Position numbers and translations under genes: made by a program
NCBI RefSeq assembly: GCF_000828575.1
Contig: NZ_AP011952.1
Coordinates: 1,061,501 to 1,125,500 of the forward strand
Length of the DNA stretch: 64,000 nt
Direction: 5' to 3'
Source of the DNA: Methanothermobacter sp. CaT2
GTDB lineage: Archaea > Methanobacteriota > Methanobacteria > Methanobacteriales > Methanothermobacteraceae
Part shown: positions 56,688-64,000 of the stretch, piece by piece
Layout: each line of letters opens with the position of its first letter
Position numbering within the stretch: the stretch's first letter is position 1
Notes under the pieces: model-generated
Told to the model about the DNA's origin: nothing
What the model saw: only the letters and a program-made list of their open reading frames with translations
The model's database searches: none

Positions 56688-57677
56688 TCAAACAAATGCT
56701 GTGACCAGTGCCAGGACCCCGAGCACCGAAGCCGCCGCCGTTACAGGGTAGAACTGCTTGAATGTGAATACCGGTGCAAAGGCGCTGAATATGGCCATGA
56801 GGACCGGGAAAACCGCCGCAACTGCAATGTTAACCAGTATGCCCCAGCTGAGTATGTTCGGTGGCACTCCCAGGAAGAGGACTGAGAAGAGACACCCCAG
56901 TGTGAACATGAGGAACCCCCTGGTTATGTAGACAAATGCCCGGTAGCGTGCGGCATACTCCATGTATGGCCCCTCTATCACATCAGCCTTTGTCTTGAGG
57001 ATTGCGAAGGGGTACTCGTTGAGGAGTATCATGTATCCTATGAAGAAGACAACGGCCCCCACCACACCGGCCAGGGTAAATAGGACGGGTCCATGGATCG
57101 CCTGATATGCCACTATGTCCTTCAGGAAGATGCTGCCTGACATCACAGCCGGCACAAAGATTGCAAGGTAAATTGGGAAGGAGCCGAAGGCTATCAAACG
57201 GAATGCCCTCATTGAGCTCAGGTCCTCGAGGAAATACCTCTGAAGATCCGGGTGCTTCGCCCCCCTTGCAAGGTCAGGGAAGGGCATCCCCATGGACATG
57301 ACAGACCTTGAGAGGGAACCCATGAATACATATATGACCTCCTCTATCTTAAGGAACCCGACGATGGCGACAAGGCTTGCCAGGGCCCCCAGAGTGTACA
57401 TGGGTGGTATGAGGAAGAGCAGTATTAGGAGGGCTGATATGAAGCCTACTATCGGGAGTGAATTGTAGAGCCTTGGCAGGGGTGAGCATGGCTTAACCGT
57501 CTTTTTATAGAAGAACTTCAGGGCCGCCATAAGCCCCGGGCTTGAGACAGGTGGTCCTATCCTCTGCTGTATCCTTGCATGCACAAATTTTCTTTCAATA
57601 CCAGGGAGCCAGAGGCTCACAAGCAATCCCAGGATTACTGTTCCCAAAACCGTTACAACTGCGTATGATGGATCCAT
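56688..57677 (-). CDS. ehbO: Energy-converting hydrogenase B subunit O (NuoH-like membrane subunit)
   Basis: 329 residues with about eight membrane segments. [16 protein letters not shown] near the N terminus is the NuoH/HyfC signature (QxRxGP), and the loop [16 protein letters not shown] follows. In complex I and membrane hydrogenases this subunit anchors the peripheral arm and shapes the ion channel. GGTGAT precedes the ATG. Confidence 0.9.
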   Translation of the reverse strand: MDPSYAVVTVLGTVILGLLVSLWLPGIERKFVHARIQQRIGPPVSSPGLMAALKFFYKKTVKPCSPLPRLYNSLPIVGFISALLILLFLIPPMYTLGALASLVAIVGFLKIEEVIYVFMGSLSRSVMSMGMPFPDLARGAKHPDLQRYFLEDLSSMRAFRLIAFGSFPIYLAIFVPAVMSGSIFLKDIVAYQAIHGPVLFTLAGVVGAVVFFIGYMILLNEYPFAILKTKADVIEGPYMEYAARYRAFVYITRGFLMFTLGCLFSVLFLGVPPNILSWGILVNIAVAAVFPVLMAIFSAFAPVFTFKQFYPVTAAASVLGVLALVTAFV

Positions 57678-57681
57678 TAAA

Positions 57682-58818
57682 TCACCTGCGAGGATTATCA
57701 GACAGATCTACAATTTCTATGGCCCTGTCTGTGCATGTGAAACAGGGGTCGCACTGCACTATGCCCAGCTGGGCGTCCGTGATGTGGTGGCCTATGCATG
57801 CATACTGCATTGCCCCTATGTTTGACATGGAGGGCGTCCTTATCACCGAGCCCCTGACCCTTCCATCCTCTATGGCATATGAGTGGTAGAGTCTGCCACG
57901 CGGTGCCTCCACATAGCTCCTGACAATGCCTGTGTCCTGCATCTCCCAGCTCCTGTCAACAACCCTGCCCCCGGGTAAATCCCTGAGGGCCTGTCTTATG
58001 ATCTTCACCGATTCAAATATCTCAAGGACACGCATGAGGAGGTTTGCCCTCACATCACCACCATCCTGTGTTATCACGTCAAATTCAAAGGGGTCGTAGC
58101 ATGGCATTTCACGCCTTGTGTCAAGGTCCACGCCGGTTGCCCTCAGGGTTGGTCCTGTGACGTGTAACCTCAGCGCATCCTTTCTGCTTATGGGGCAGAC
58201 CCCTGTTATACGGGACATTATCATGGGATCAGAGGTGAACCTCTCTGCGAAGGCCTCCACCTTCTCCTCGATGAGGTCAATACCCTCCCTTATCCTCTGT
58301 ATCTTCATCTCATCAAGGTCAGCCCGGGGTCTTATTCCACCTATTATGGGGACGCCGTACTGTACCCTGTTACCTCCTATGAGTCTTAGAAGTTCCATGA
58401 CAGTCTCCCTTATGTAGAAGAGCCTCATGGAGAATGTCTCATGTCCCAGAACCTCATTTCCATGTGCAAGGTAAAGTAGGTGGCTGTGGATCCTTTCAAG
58501 TTCACCCACGATGATCCTAATGTAGGATGCCCTCTCAGGTATCTCAACCCCGAGGCCCTTCTCTGCAACCAGTACCGAGTTCCAGAGGTGGACGCCTGAA
58601 CAGATACCGCAGACCTTCTCGGTGAGACTGTTGGCCTTCTCAACCGGGAGGCCCTCCATTATCCTCTCGATTCCCCTGTGGTTCACGCCAACCGTTATCT
58701 CGGCGTCCCGTACTATCTCATCCTCCACGAAGAGCCTTACACGGTATGGTTCTATGGCTGCTGAATGCACGGTCCCCATTGCTATTTCTGTCTCTATTAT
58801 CTCCTGTTTTCCATCCAT
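57682..58818 (-). CDS. ehbN: Energy-converting hydrogenase B, large subunit (EhbN)
   Basis: 378 residues. The Ni-Fe ligands are in [12 protein letters not shown] (N-terminal CxxC) and VQCDPCFTC near the C terminus, followed by [16 protein letters not shown]. Catalytic subunit of the group 4 [NiFe] hydrogenase, on the cytoplasmic side. AGGTG six bases before the ATG at 58818 gives the start. The short region after DPCFTC suggests there is no long processing extension as in many group 4 hydrogenases. Confidence 0.93.
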   Translation of the reverse strand: MDGKQEIIETEIAMGTVHSAAIEPYRVRLFVEDEIVRDAEITVGVNHRGIERIMEGLPVEKANSLTEKVCGICSGVHLWNSVLVAEKGLGVEIPERASYIRIIVGELERIHSHLLYLAHGNEVLGHETFSMRLFYIRETVMELLRLIGGNRVQYGVPIIGGIRPRADLDEMKIQRIREGIDLIEEKVEAFAERFTSDPMIMSRITGVCPISRKDALRLHVTGPTLRATGVDLDTRREMPCYDPFEFDVITQDGGDVRANLLMRVLEIFESVKIIRQALRDLPGGRVVDRSWEMQDTGIVRSYVEAPRGRLYHSYAIEDGRVRGSVIRTPSMSNIGAMQYACIGHHITDAQLGIVQCDPCFTCTDRAIEIVDLSDNPRR

Positions 58819-58837
58819 TGTAAGCACCTGAATCTGT

Positions 58838-59284
58838 TCAATCTGCCTCCAGCAGTTTTGGAAGTGCCGCAACTGCACCTGCAAGTACGTCCTCTGGCCT
58901 CACCGCGCAGCCCGGGACCCTGGCATCAACGGGTATGACCTGGTCCACCGGACCGCAGATCTCCTCAGAGGGTATGTCCCCATGTATGTTCTTGTAGACA
59001 CCACCCATGAGTGCGCATGCACCTGCAGCTATAACCGCCTTTGGTTCGGGTATTGCATTGTATATTGCCTTCAGTGGTTCCTCGTTCTGCTTTGTAACCG
59101 GACCCGTTACTATGAGGACATCAGCCTCCCTCGGGTTCCATGTGAGGAATATTTTGTACTGTTCAGCATCATATTTCGGTGAGAAAACTGCGTTCACGAT
59201 CTCTATATCGCAGCCATTGCATCCCCCTGTGTATACGAGCATTGCATGTACCGCCCTTGCCCTTGAAAATGATTTAAGTCCCAT
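58838..59284 (-). CDS. ehbM: Energy-converting hydrogenase B, small subunit (EhbM)
   Basis: 148 residues, the NuoB-like small subunit with one proximal [4Fe-4S] cluster. Cysteines are at [18 protein letters not shown] and [10 protein letters not shown], the usual CxxC..C..C pattern. It pairs with EhbN and passes electrons between the Ni-Fe site and the ferredoxin subunits. AGGTGATG precedes the start. Confidence 0.93.
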   Translation of the reverse strand: MGLKSFSRARAVHAMLVYTGGCNGCDIEIVNAVFSPKYDAEQYKIFLTWNPREADVLIVTGPVTKQNEEPLKAIYNAIPEPKAVIAAGACALMGGVYKNIHGDIPSEEICGPVDQVIPVDARVPGCAVRPEDVLAGAVAALPKLLEAD

Positions 59285-59290
59285 TTTGCA

Positions 59291-59812
59291 TCACCTGATC
59301 CTCCTTGCAGCCTCTGCAAGGGTAGTGCTCTTCATAACACTCTTATCAGCCAGGAACTGGGATATGAATCTGAGCTTATCCTCTGATATCTTAACTGGTT
59401 TCTGTAGCACCCTCCCGGCGTCGAAGTCAACCTCCCCCACATCGTTGGGGTGTATGGTTCCGGGTTCACCGAAGAGTGCGTAGAGGGGGCAGAAGTCGTG
59501 ACAGTAGTAACAGTGCACGCATTTTTCACTGTTCAGTACCGGTATCTGTTTCTTCACGAGCCCCTCAATTATCTCAACGGGTTCATCCAGGTCCCTCATC
59601 TCAATGGCCCCTGTGGGGCAGGCGTTGGAGCACCCTGCGCATCCTATGCATGAGACCTCGGCGACCTTGGGTTCAGGTTCCACCCGCCCCTCAAGGATCC
59701 TCCTTCGCAGTTCCATATCTGTCACACGGTCAGCTGCAAGGAATATCCTCTTCAGGTTGGTGTAGGATCCCTCCAGCATTATCCTTAGAAGATTCTTCAC
59801 ATGATCCACCAT
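59291..59812 (-). CDS. ehbL: Energy-converting hydrogenase B subunit L (ferredoxin-like)
   Basis: 173 residues with two [4Fe-4S] sites, [12 protein letters not shown] and [12 protein letters not shown], as in NuoI-type subunits. It links EhbM with the polyferredoxin. The N terminus ([16 protein letters not shown]) resembles the amphipathic start of HyfH. Confidence 0.9.
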   Translation of the reverse strand: MVDHVKNLLRIMLEGSYTNLKRIFLAADRVTDMELRRRILEGRVEPEPKVAEVSCIGCAGCSNACPTGAIEMRDLDEPVEIIEGLVKKQIPVLNSEKCVHCYYCHDFCPLYALFGEPGTIHPNDVGEVDFDAGRVLQKPVKISEDKLRFISQFLADKSVMKSTTLAEAARRIR

Positions 59813-59815
59813 CCA

Positions 59816-61156
59816 TTAATCTGATGCAAATTCCCTCTCAAATATCACTGCCCTTGCAGGGCATATGTTGGAGCATGCCCCGCAGTGTATGCATTTATCA
59901 TCATCAACTACCATCAATCCGCTTTCATCCCTTGATATGGCATCCTCTGGACACACATCCAGACAGAGGCCGCACCTTATGCAGAGCCTCGGGTCTATGA
60001 GGGTGAATCCACCCTTTATACTTCTCTTCTTCATGGTTGTTCTCGGTATCGCATCGACAGGGCAGTGTATCCCGCACTTCTCACAGAGTATGCATCTGTC
60101 GGTGTCCACCTCTATGGATCCCCTGCGCAGTGTTATGGCATCCACAGGGCATATCTCAGAGCAGATACCGCATGATATGCAGTCCTCTGAGACTGATCCA
60201 TCCCATCTGACCGTCTGGAAGCTCCTTGCCTCGCTAACATCACAGGCATTAACGCAGCGGCCGCATGAAACACAGTAGCCCCTGAGCTCCCCATCAACCA
60301 TCCGCAGCGTACCCACAGGGCATGCCTCAATGCAGGGTGTCTCATCACAGTCCCTGCAGAGTGTCGGGTCATATCTTAGTCTGCCATCAACCATCCTGAG
60401 GGCGCCCCTCTCACAGGACTCTGCACAGAGGCCGCAGTTGAGGCATGACACTATGCTGCCCTCCCGACTATCCTCTGCCCCTCTTATTTTCACCTTAAAG
60501 TCGTCAAGGTATATTGCATTGCTGGGGCATTCCCGCATGCATTTGAGACAGAGGGTGCATTTTTCAGGGTCGATTTTGAGGTCCTCTATTGCACCGACCG
60601 GACAGACATCCTCACAGACACGGCACTCCGTGCATACGCCCTCCCCGGTATCAACAATAATGGCGCCTGTGGGGCAGTAGTACTGGCACCTCCTGCAGAG
60701 GGTGCATCTTTCGGTGTCGGTGACCACGTTGACCCTGGTGGCCTCATGACTCCTTGGAGTCCTCTTAACCGGTGGTTTAACTGCAAGGTTCAGTGATTCA
60801 AGGAATCGAAGCTGTCTGTCCTCTATGAGGTCAAAGGCGTCCACCCTTGCACCGAGGGGACATGCGTCCACGCAGAGACCGCACCTTGCGCATATGCCCT
60901 TAACAACACCATCCTCTATCTTTATACTGTTAACAGGGCAGGTCATCTCACATACACCGCAGGCATTGCACTTGGCCCTGTCAACAACGTATCCACCGTA
61001 CCTGTTCCTGCGTATTGCCTTGTTGGGGCAGGCCTCCATGCAGGCGCCGCAGGTTATGCAGCTGAAGGCCCTGCCATCAATCATCCTTATGGCTTCTGTA
61101 GGGCATGCCTTAACACATTCCCCGAGTCCCTCACATTTTCCTGTTGATATGAACAT
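59816..61156 (-). CDS. ehbK: Polyferredoxin EhbK with fourteen cluster sites
   Basis: 446 residues. I count 14 cysteine groups; the first is C-x5-C-x3-C ([12 protein letters not shown]) and the ninth has a longer gap ([14 protein letters not shown]), while the others are regular CxxCxxCxxxC. It is built from tandem ferredoxin repeats and would carry many [4Fe-4S] clusters as an electron wire between the hydrogenase and its partners. ATG at 61156 is chosen, with GGGGT seven bases upstream; an earlier ATG lies at 61162. Confidence 0.92.
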   Translation of the reverse strand: MFISTGKCEGLGECVKACPTEAIRMIDGRAFSCITCGACMEACPNKAIRRNRYGGYVVDRAKCNACGVCEMTCPVNSIKIEDGVVKGICARCGLCVDACPLGARVDAFDLIEDRQLRFLESLNLAVKPPVKRTPRSHEATRVNVVTDTERCTLCRRCQYYCPTGAIIVDTGEGVCTECRVCEDVCPVGAIEDLKIDPEKCTLCLKCMRECPSNAIYLDDFKVKIRGAEDSREGSIVSCLNCGLCAESCERGALRMVDGRLRYDPTLCRDCDETPCIEACPVGTLRMVDGELRGYCVSCGRCVNACDVSEARSFQTVRWDGSVSEDCISCGICSEICPVDAITLRRGSIEVDTDRCILCEKCGIHCPVDAIPRTTMKKRSIKGGFTLIDPRLCIRCGLCLDVCPEDAISRDESGLMVVDDDKCIHCGACSNICPARAVIFEREFASD

Positions 61157-61174
61157 GATCATAACCCCATGAGA

Positions 61175-61405
61175 TTATCCGCGTCCAAGTAAGATCCTGC
61201 CTGCCATTATACCCACTGCTGCAGCCACAAATCCTGTGGCGACCGGGAGGTCCGTGTAGTAAGGGAATGGACCAAGGTTCCAGGCCACGAGGATGAGGGC
61301 CAGGATCAGCACTATGTAGGATGACGGCGGGAACCTGTCATCCCTTATCCTGCTTCCGAGTATGAATCCCAGTATGAATCCAAAGATTATTGGTCCTGTG
61401 AACAT
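61175..61405 (-). CDS. ehbJ: Energy-converting hydrogenase B subunit J
   Basis: 76 residues, nearly all hydrophobic with two or three membrane segments (IFGFILGFILGS, YIVLILALILVAWNL, GFVAAAVGIMAG). No motif beyond membrane topology; named from operon position. Likely one of the small integral subunits of the ion-translocating module. Confidence 0.82.
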   Translation of the reverse strand: MFTGPIIFGFILGFILGSRIRDDRFPPSSYIVLILALILVAWNLGPFPYYTDLPVATGFVAAAVGIMAGRILLGRG

Positions 61406-61419
61406 TTCTCAACTCCCCT

Positions 61420-61881
61420 CTATTCGGTGACCTCTTCACCCCTGAACTCCATGAAGGTTATAACAATTGCACTGAGACCCACCATGACCTTCAGGCCGAC
61501 CACGATGTTCAGGTAGGGTATTATACCTGCATCTGTGGGGTCAGGGTAGTTGAAGAACCCGCTGACAGCTTGAGATACTCCGTACAGGTCAACTCCCAGG
61601 TTGTAAAGGAAGAAACCTGAGAATAAGAGGCCGCAGAGTCCGAGACCAACGTACCCGAGGGCTCCTATGCTCTCCATTGCAGACATGAATTCATGGGAAA
61701 ACTGGAAGGGGCTCTTTTCAATTCCATAGACAACTGCACAGAATATGAACCCTGCTGCAACCATGGCACCGCCCTGGAATCCTCCGCCGGGTGTTATGTG
61801 CCCTCCCAGTACTGTGAGGATTCCGAGACACATTATGAATATGGCTGCAGGGAATGCGAATATCTTAAGTATGGTACTCAT
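61420..61881 (-). CDS. ehbI: Energy-converting hydrogenase B subunit I (MnhB/MrpB-like)
   Basis: 153 residues with four membrane segments and the PF04039-like [18 protein letters not shown] motif typical of MrpB. In Na+/H+ antiporter complexes this subunit belongs to the ion-translocating part. Four-base overlap with ehbH (ATGA). Confidence 0.88.
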   Translation of the reverse strand: MSTILKIFAFPAAIFIMCLGILTVLGGHITPGGGFQGGAMVAAGFIFCAVVYGIEKSPFQFSHEFMSAMESIGALGYVGLGLCGLLFSGFFLYNLGVDLYGVSQAVSGFFNYPDPTDAGIIPYLNIVVGLKVMVGLSAIVITFMEFRGEEVTE

Positions 61882-62177
61882 CTCTCCTTCCCTCCCTTAT
61901 CTGAACTCCCAATCTGAACCTTACCCCTTCCAAAGACCAGAAGGGTTACCAGTACAGCTGTGACGAGTATGAGGGCCTCCCCCAGGGTATCGTAGGCCCT
62001 CCAGTCAAACACCACAACGGTGACCATGTTGGGGGCTATCTTTGTCCCGAGGTAGTTGTATATGATGCTTATACCGGGGTTTATCATCCCGCTAAGGTCT
62101 ATTATGGCGTCGAAGAGTGTCACTCCAAAGAGTCCCAGTGCCACGGTGGCCATGAGGCCCCTCAGTGATTCAGACAC
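61878..62177 (-). CDS. ehbH: Energy-converting hydrogenase B subunit H
   Basis: 99 residues if begun at GTG 62177, with GGGGTGG upstream. Three membrane segments ([47 protein letters not shown]) resemble the MrpA C-terminal/MbhE part. The start is uncertain: a TTG at 62207 is the longer choice, and no ATG is available. It overlaps the ehbG stop. Confidence 0.8.
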   Translation of the reverse strand: MSESLRGLMATVALGLFGVTLFDAIIDLSGMINPGISIIYNYLGTKIAPNMVTVVVFDWRAYDTLGEALILVTAVLVTLLVFGRGKVQIGSSDKGGKER

Positions 62178-62502
62178 CGGCACCACCCCAGTAGAATATG
62201 GATACAAGTATCCCCAGTGTCAGGAGTACGTAGAACATCATTGTACTGAAACCATCCCCCTGCTCGGTCCTGAGCCTCGCCGACAGCGGAAAGGATGTCA
62301 GCAGAACCGCTGCAAGTAAGAGAACCGCGATGACCATCAGGATGAAGTTCAGCTTCCTGAGCATCACCGCGGCTATGAGGACCGCTGATATAAACGTTAT
62401 CTCGGCTGTTAGGGCGGCTGAGACTGAGATGTTGCTCTCACCGTCTCCCCTCTCTTCTGTGACCTTCCTTATCCTGTTGATTATCTCATCATAGAAGTTC
62501 AT
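62170..62502 (-). CDS. ehbG: Energy-converting hydrogenase B subunit G
   Basis: 110 residues. An N-terminal amphipathic stretch ([18 protein letters not shown]) leads to three membrane segments. GAGGGGAT before the ATG at 62502 sets the start; the longer reading overlaps ehbF. Named from position between ehbF and ehbH. Confidence 0.82.
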   Translation of the reverse strand: MNFYDEIINRIRKVTEERGDGESNISVSAALTAEITFISAVLIAAVMLRKLNFILMVIAVLLLAAVLLTSFPLSARLRTEQGDGFSTMMFYVLLTLGILVSIFYWGGAGV

Positions 62503-62513
62503 TCCATCCCCTC

Positions 62514-64000
62514 TCATATTATAAGACCCTGTATGAGTGCCGTGAACTGTGAGGTTGCAAGCCATGGTGCGATTCCTAGGACGGTGCAGATTATGATGAG
62601 CACCACCATTGAGAAGACCGTTGACCTGGGCACGGACCTGGATTCAAGTTCCATCCCCCTGGGCTCCGGTTTGAGGTAAACCGAATAGAATGCCCTCATG
62701 AATGTCATGAAGGTTACTATGCTGAGGAGTATCATGAGGATGCCGAGCTCAGGGAACCCTGCCTGGATCGCTGCCTGGATCAGACGGAGTTTGCTCTGGA
62801 ATACGTTGAATGGGGGCACACCTGCCATTATGAACCCTGACAGCATCACAAGGCCCGCGAGTCCTGGCTTATATGCCAGTAGGCCCCCCATGCCCTCCGG
62901 GTCTGTTTTACCCGTCATGTAGAATATGGTTCCAAAGCCCAGGAATATGCATGCTGTTATCAGGGCCTCGTTTACTGCCTGGAATAGTCCGGCTGATATG
63001 CTGGCGGCTGTTCCGAGTCCAAGACCTATCCCTATGTATCCCAGTTCCCCCACTGCAAGGAAACCTATCATCCTCCTCAGATCGGTCTGCATGAGTGCCA
63101 TGCTTATACCGAGGACCATCCCCGCCAGGGAGAAGAACACCATGACCCACCTGACGAGGGGGACATGGTAGAACATTCTGAGTATCACAATGGCCAGGGC
63201 CGTGAATGTGAAGACAGAGAAGGCCTGGAGGAGTGCGGATCCGTGGGGGAGGGCCTTGCTGTAGATGGCAGATTTTATTGTGTGGAACGGTGGCAATCCT
63301 GTCCCATAAAGCCATCCGAAGATGAGCAGTGCTGATGCCAGGAGGAACAGCGGGCTTCCCGGGTTAACGAGACCGCTCCTCATGGAATATACGATGTCAG
63401 ATATGTTCACGTTACCTGTCAGAGCCAGGAGGATGGCCACACCCAGCAGCAGCATGGGGGCCGCAACACCCCCTATCATCATGTACTTGAGGGCGGTTTC
63501 ATAGTTACGCTCCACCCCCGAACACAGGACCACACCCACCTGTGCCAGGGCCGCTATCTCAAAGAAGACATAAAGGTTGAATATGTCGTCCGTGAGGACT
63601 ATTGCTGTGACAGCGGCGGTCCCCATGAACATCAGGAATGCATAGACCCCGGATGGCCTTCTGACCTCATTGAGTGAGGTTAGAACCGCCAGGAATGTTA
63701 CCACTGAGAGTATCAGGAGAAATATCCTCTGGGCGCTTCCAAACACATAGGTTATCGCCGGGTGGAATGAGTACAGATAGGACGATTTTATGGAACCCGG
63801 CAGACCCGCTGCAATTGTTGAATTTTCAGATAGAGGCGCGTATCCTCCAAAGTAATGGACACCGTAACCTGCAAGTAGGGGTATTATGGGAAGAAGGACC
63901 GCCACTGCAACTGCCAGTGCCCGTACAGTCCTGTCCCTTCCATGCAGGAGGTTCAGGAGAAGTGCGCATAGAATCGGTAAAACCACCATGACCGGTATGA
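62514..64000 (-). CDS. ehbF: Energy-converting hydrogenase B subunit F (NuoN/MrpD-like antiporter subunit), 5' end outside window
   Basis: At least 491 residues with about 14 membrane segments. Conserved antiporter residues are in [20 protein letters not shown] (glutamate on TM5 region), [24 protein letters not shown] (lysine and histidine line), and the [20 protein letters not shown] segment. It pumps protons or sodium in the hydrogenase. The frame continues upstream of the ATG at 63989 (IPV before VVLPIL), so the true start probably lies outside the window; ehbA-ehbE should follow to the right. Confidence 0.9.
   Translation of the reverse strand, partial: IPVMVVLPILCALLLNLLHGRDRTVRALAVAVAVLLPIIPLLAGYGVHYFGGYAPLSENSTIAAGLPGSIKSSYLYSFHPAITYVFGSAQRIFLLILSVVTFLAVLTSLNEVRRPSGVYAFLMFMGTAAVTAIVLTDDIFNLYVFFEIAALAQVGVVLCSGVERNYETALKYMMIGGVAAPMLLLGVAILLALTGNVNISDIVYSMRSGLVNPGSPLFLLASALLIFGWLYGTGLPPFHTIKSAIYSKALPHGSALLQAFSVFTFTALAIVILRMFYHVPLVRWVMVFFSLAGMVLGISMALMQTDLRRMIGFLAVGELGYIGIGLGLGTAASISAGLFQAVNEALITACIFLGFGTIFYMTGKTDPEGMGGLLAYKPGLAGLVMLSGFIMAGVPPFNVFQSKLRLIQAAIQAGFPELGILMILLSIVTFMTFMRAFYSVYLKPEPRGMELESRSVPRSTVFSMVVLIIICTVLGIAPWLATSQFTALIQGLII

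Noticed and set aside
60330-60680. Plus-strand open frames across ehbK
   Set aside because: These arise from the cysteine-rich codon pattern of the polyferredoxin on the other strand and encode no domain.

Overview
The window comes from a thermophilic, hydrogenotrophic methanogen of the genus Methanothermobacter, close to M. thermautotrophicus. Methanogen-only genes are dense: two methanogenesis marker proteins, coenzyme M synthesis (comB, comC, comD, comE), coenzyme F420 (cofG), methanopterin (mptA), and most of the Ehb energy-converting hydrogenase. The archaeal information-processing genes are split B-family polymerase, FttA/aCPSF1, proteasome beta, Nop5 and fibrillarin. Several proteins match M. 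thermautotrophicus Delta H proteins that I remember by length and sequence (MTH1175, MTH1184, MTH1187, the split PolB1, the RNA ligase MthRnl). Ribosome binding sites are mostly GGTGAT or GGAGG placed 3-8 nt before the start, and several TATA boxes lie so close to starts that leaderless mRNAs are likely.

Layout. 1-776: end of a radical SAM gene. 798-5990: a compact minus-strand operon of DUF134 regulator, two NifX-like proteins, an Mrp ATPase, two MinD-type ATPases with inserted ferredoxin domains, and a cation-efflux protein fused to a NifX-like domain; a perfect 22-bp palindrome sits at its promoter. 6052-12874: metallophosphoesterase, Mmp7/Mmp17, comB, TraB, DUF1922, GTPase and a tRNA thiolation enzyme. 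12913-24931: mixed metabolism, tRNA modification, mptA and cofG. 25069-32164: purP, psmB, fttA, purM, comC, comD, comE. 32188-33948: N-terminal half of DNA polymerase B. 33949-35525: AT-rich island with a lone Mrr-type nuclease. 35526-42027: pyrK/pyrD, nop5/flpA, coaBC and a KH protein. 42262-44386: two surface proteins and pheA. 44383-49664: RNA ligase and five adjacent CBS-domain genes. 49676-51584: queE, queD, DUF366. 51749-55746: DUF296, nucleotidyltransferase, hom, a Cas4-like protein and a small protein. 55756-64000: Ehb hydrogenase subunits Q back to F, running off the right edge.

The genes work together in several modules: metallocofactor handling and metal export (798-5990), MCR activation (7153-8585), coenzyme M synthesis split over two loci, 7-deazaguanine synthesis (49676-51584), and the membrane hydrogenase that supplies low-potential ferredoxin electrons for biosynthesis. 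The least understood parts are the ATPase/NifX/DUF134 operon, the five-gene CBS array with its own inverted repeat, and a Cas4-like protein that keeps its iron-sulfur cysteines but seems to have lost its nuclease residues. Two genes, pheA and a DUF429-type gene, appear to start with CTG. I found no tRNA or rRNA genes, no CRISPR array and no intact insertion sequence.
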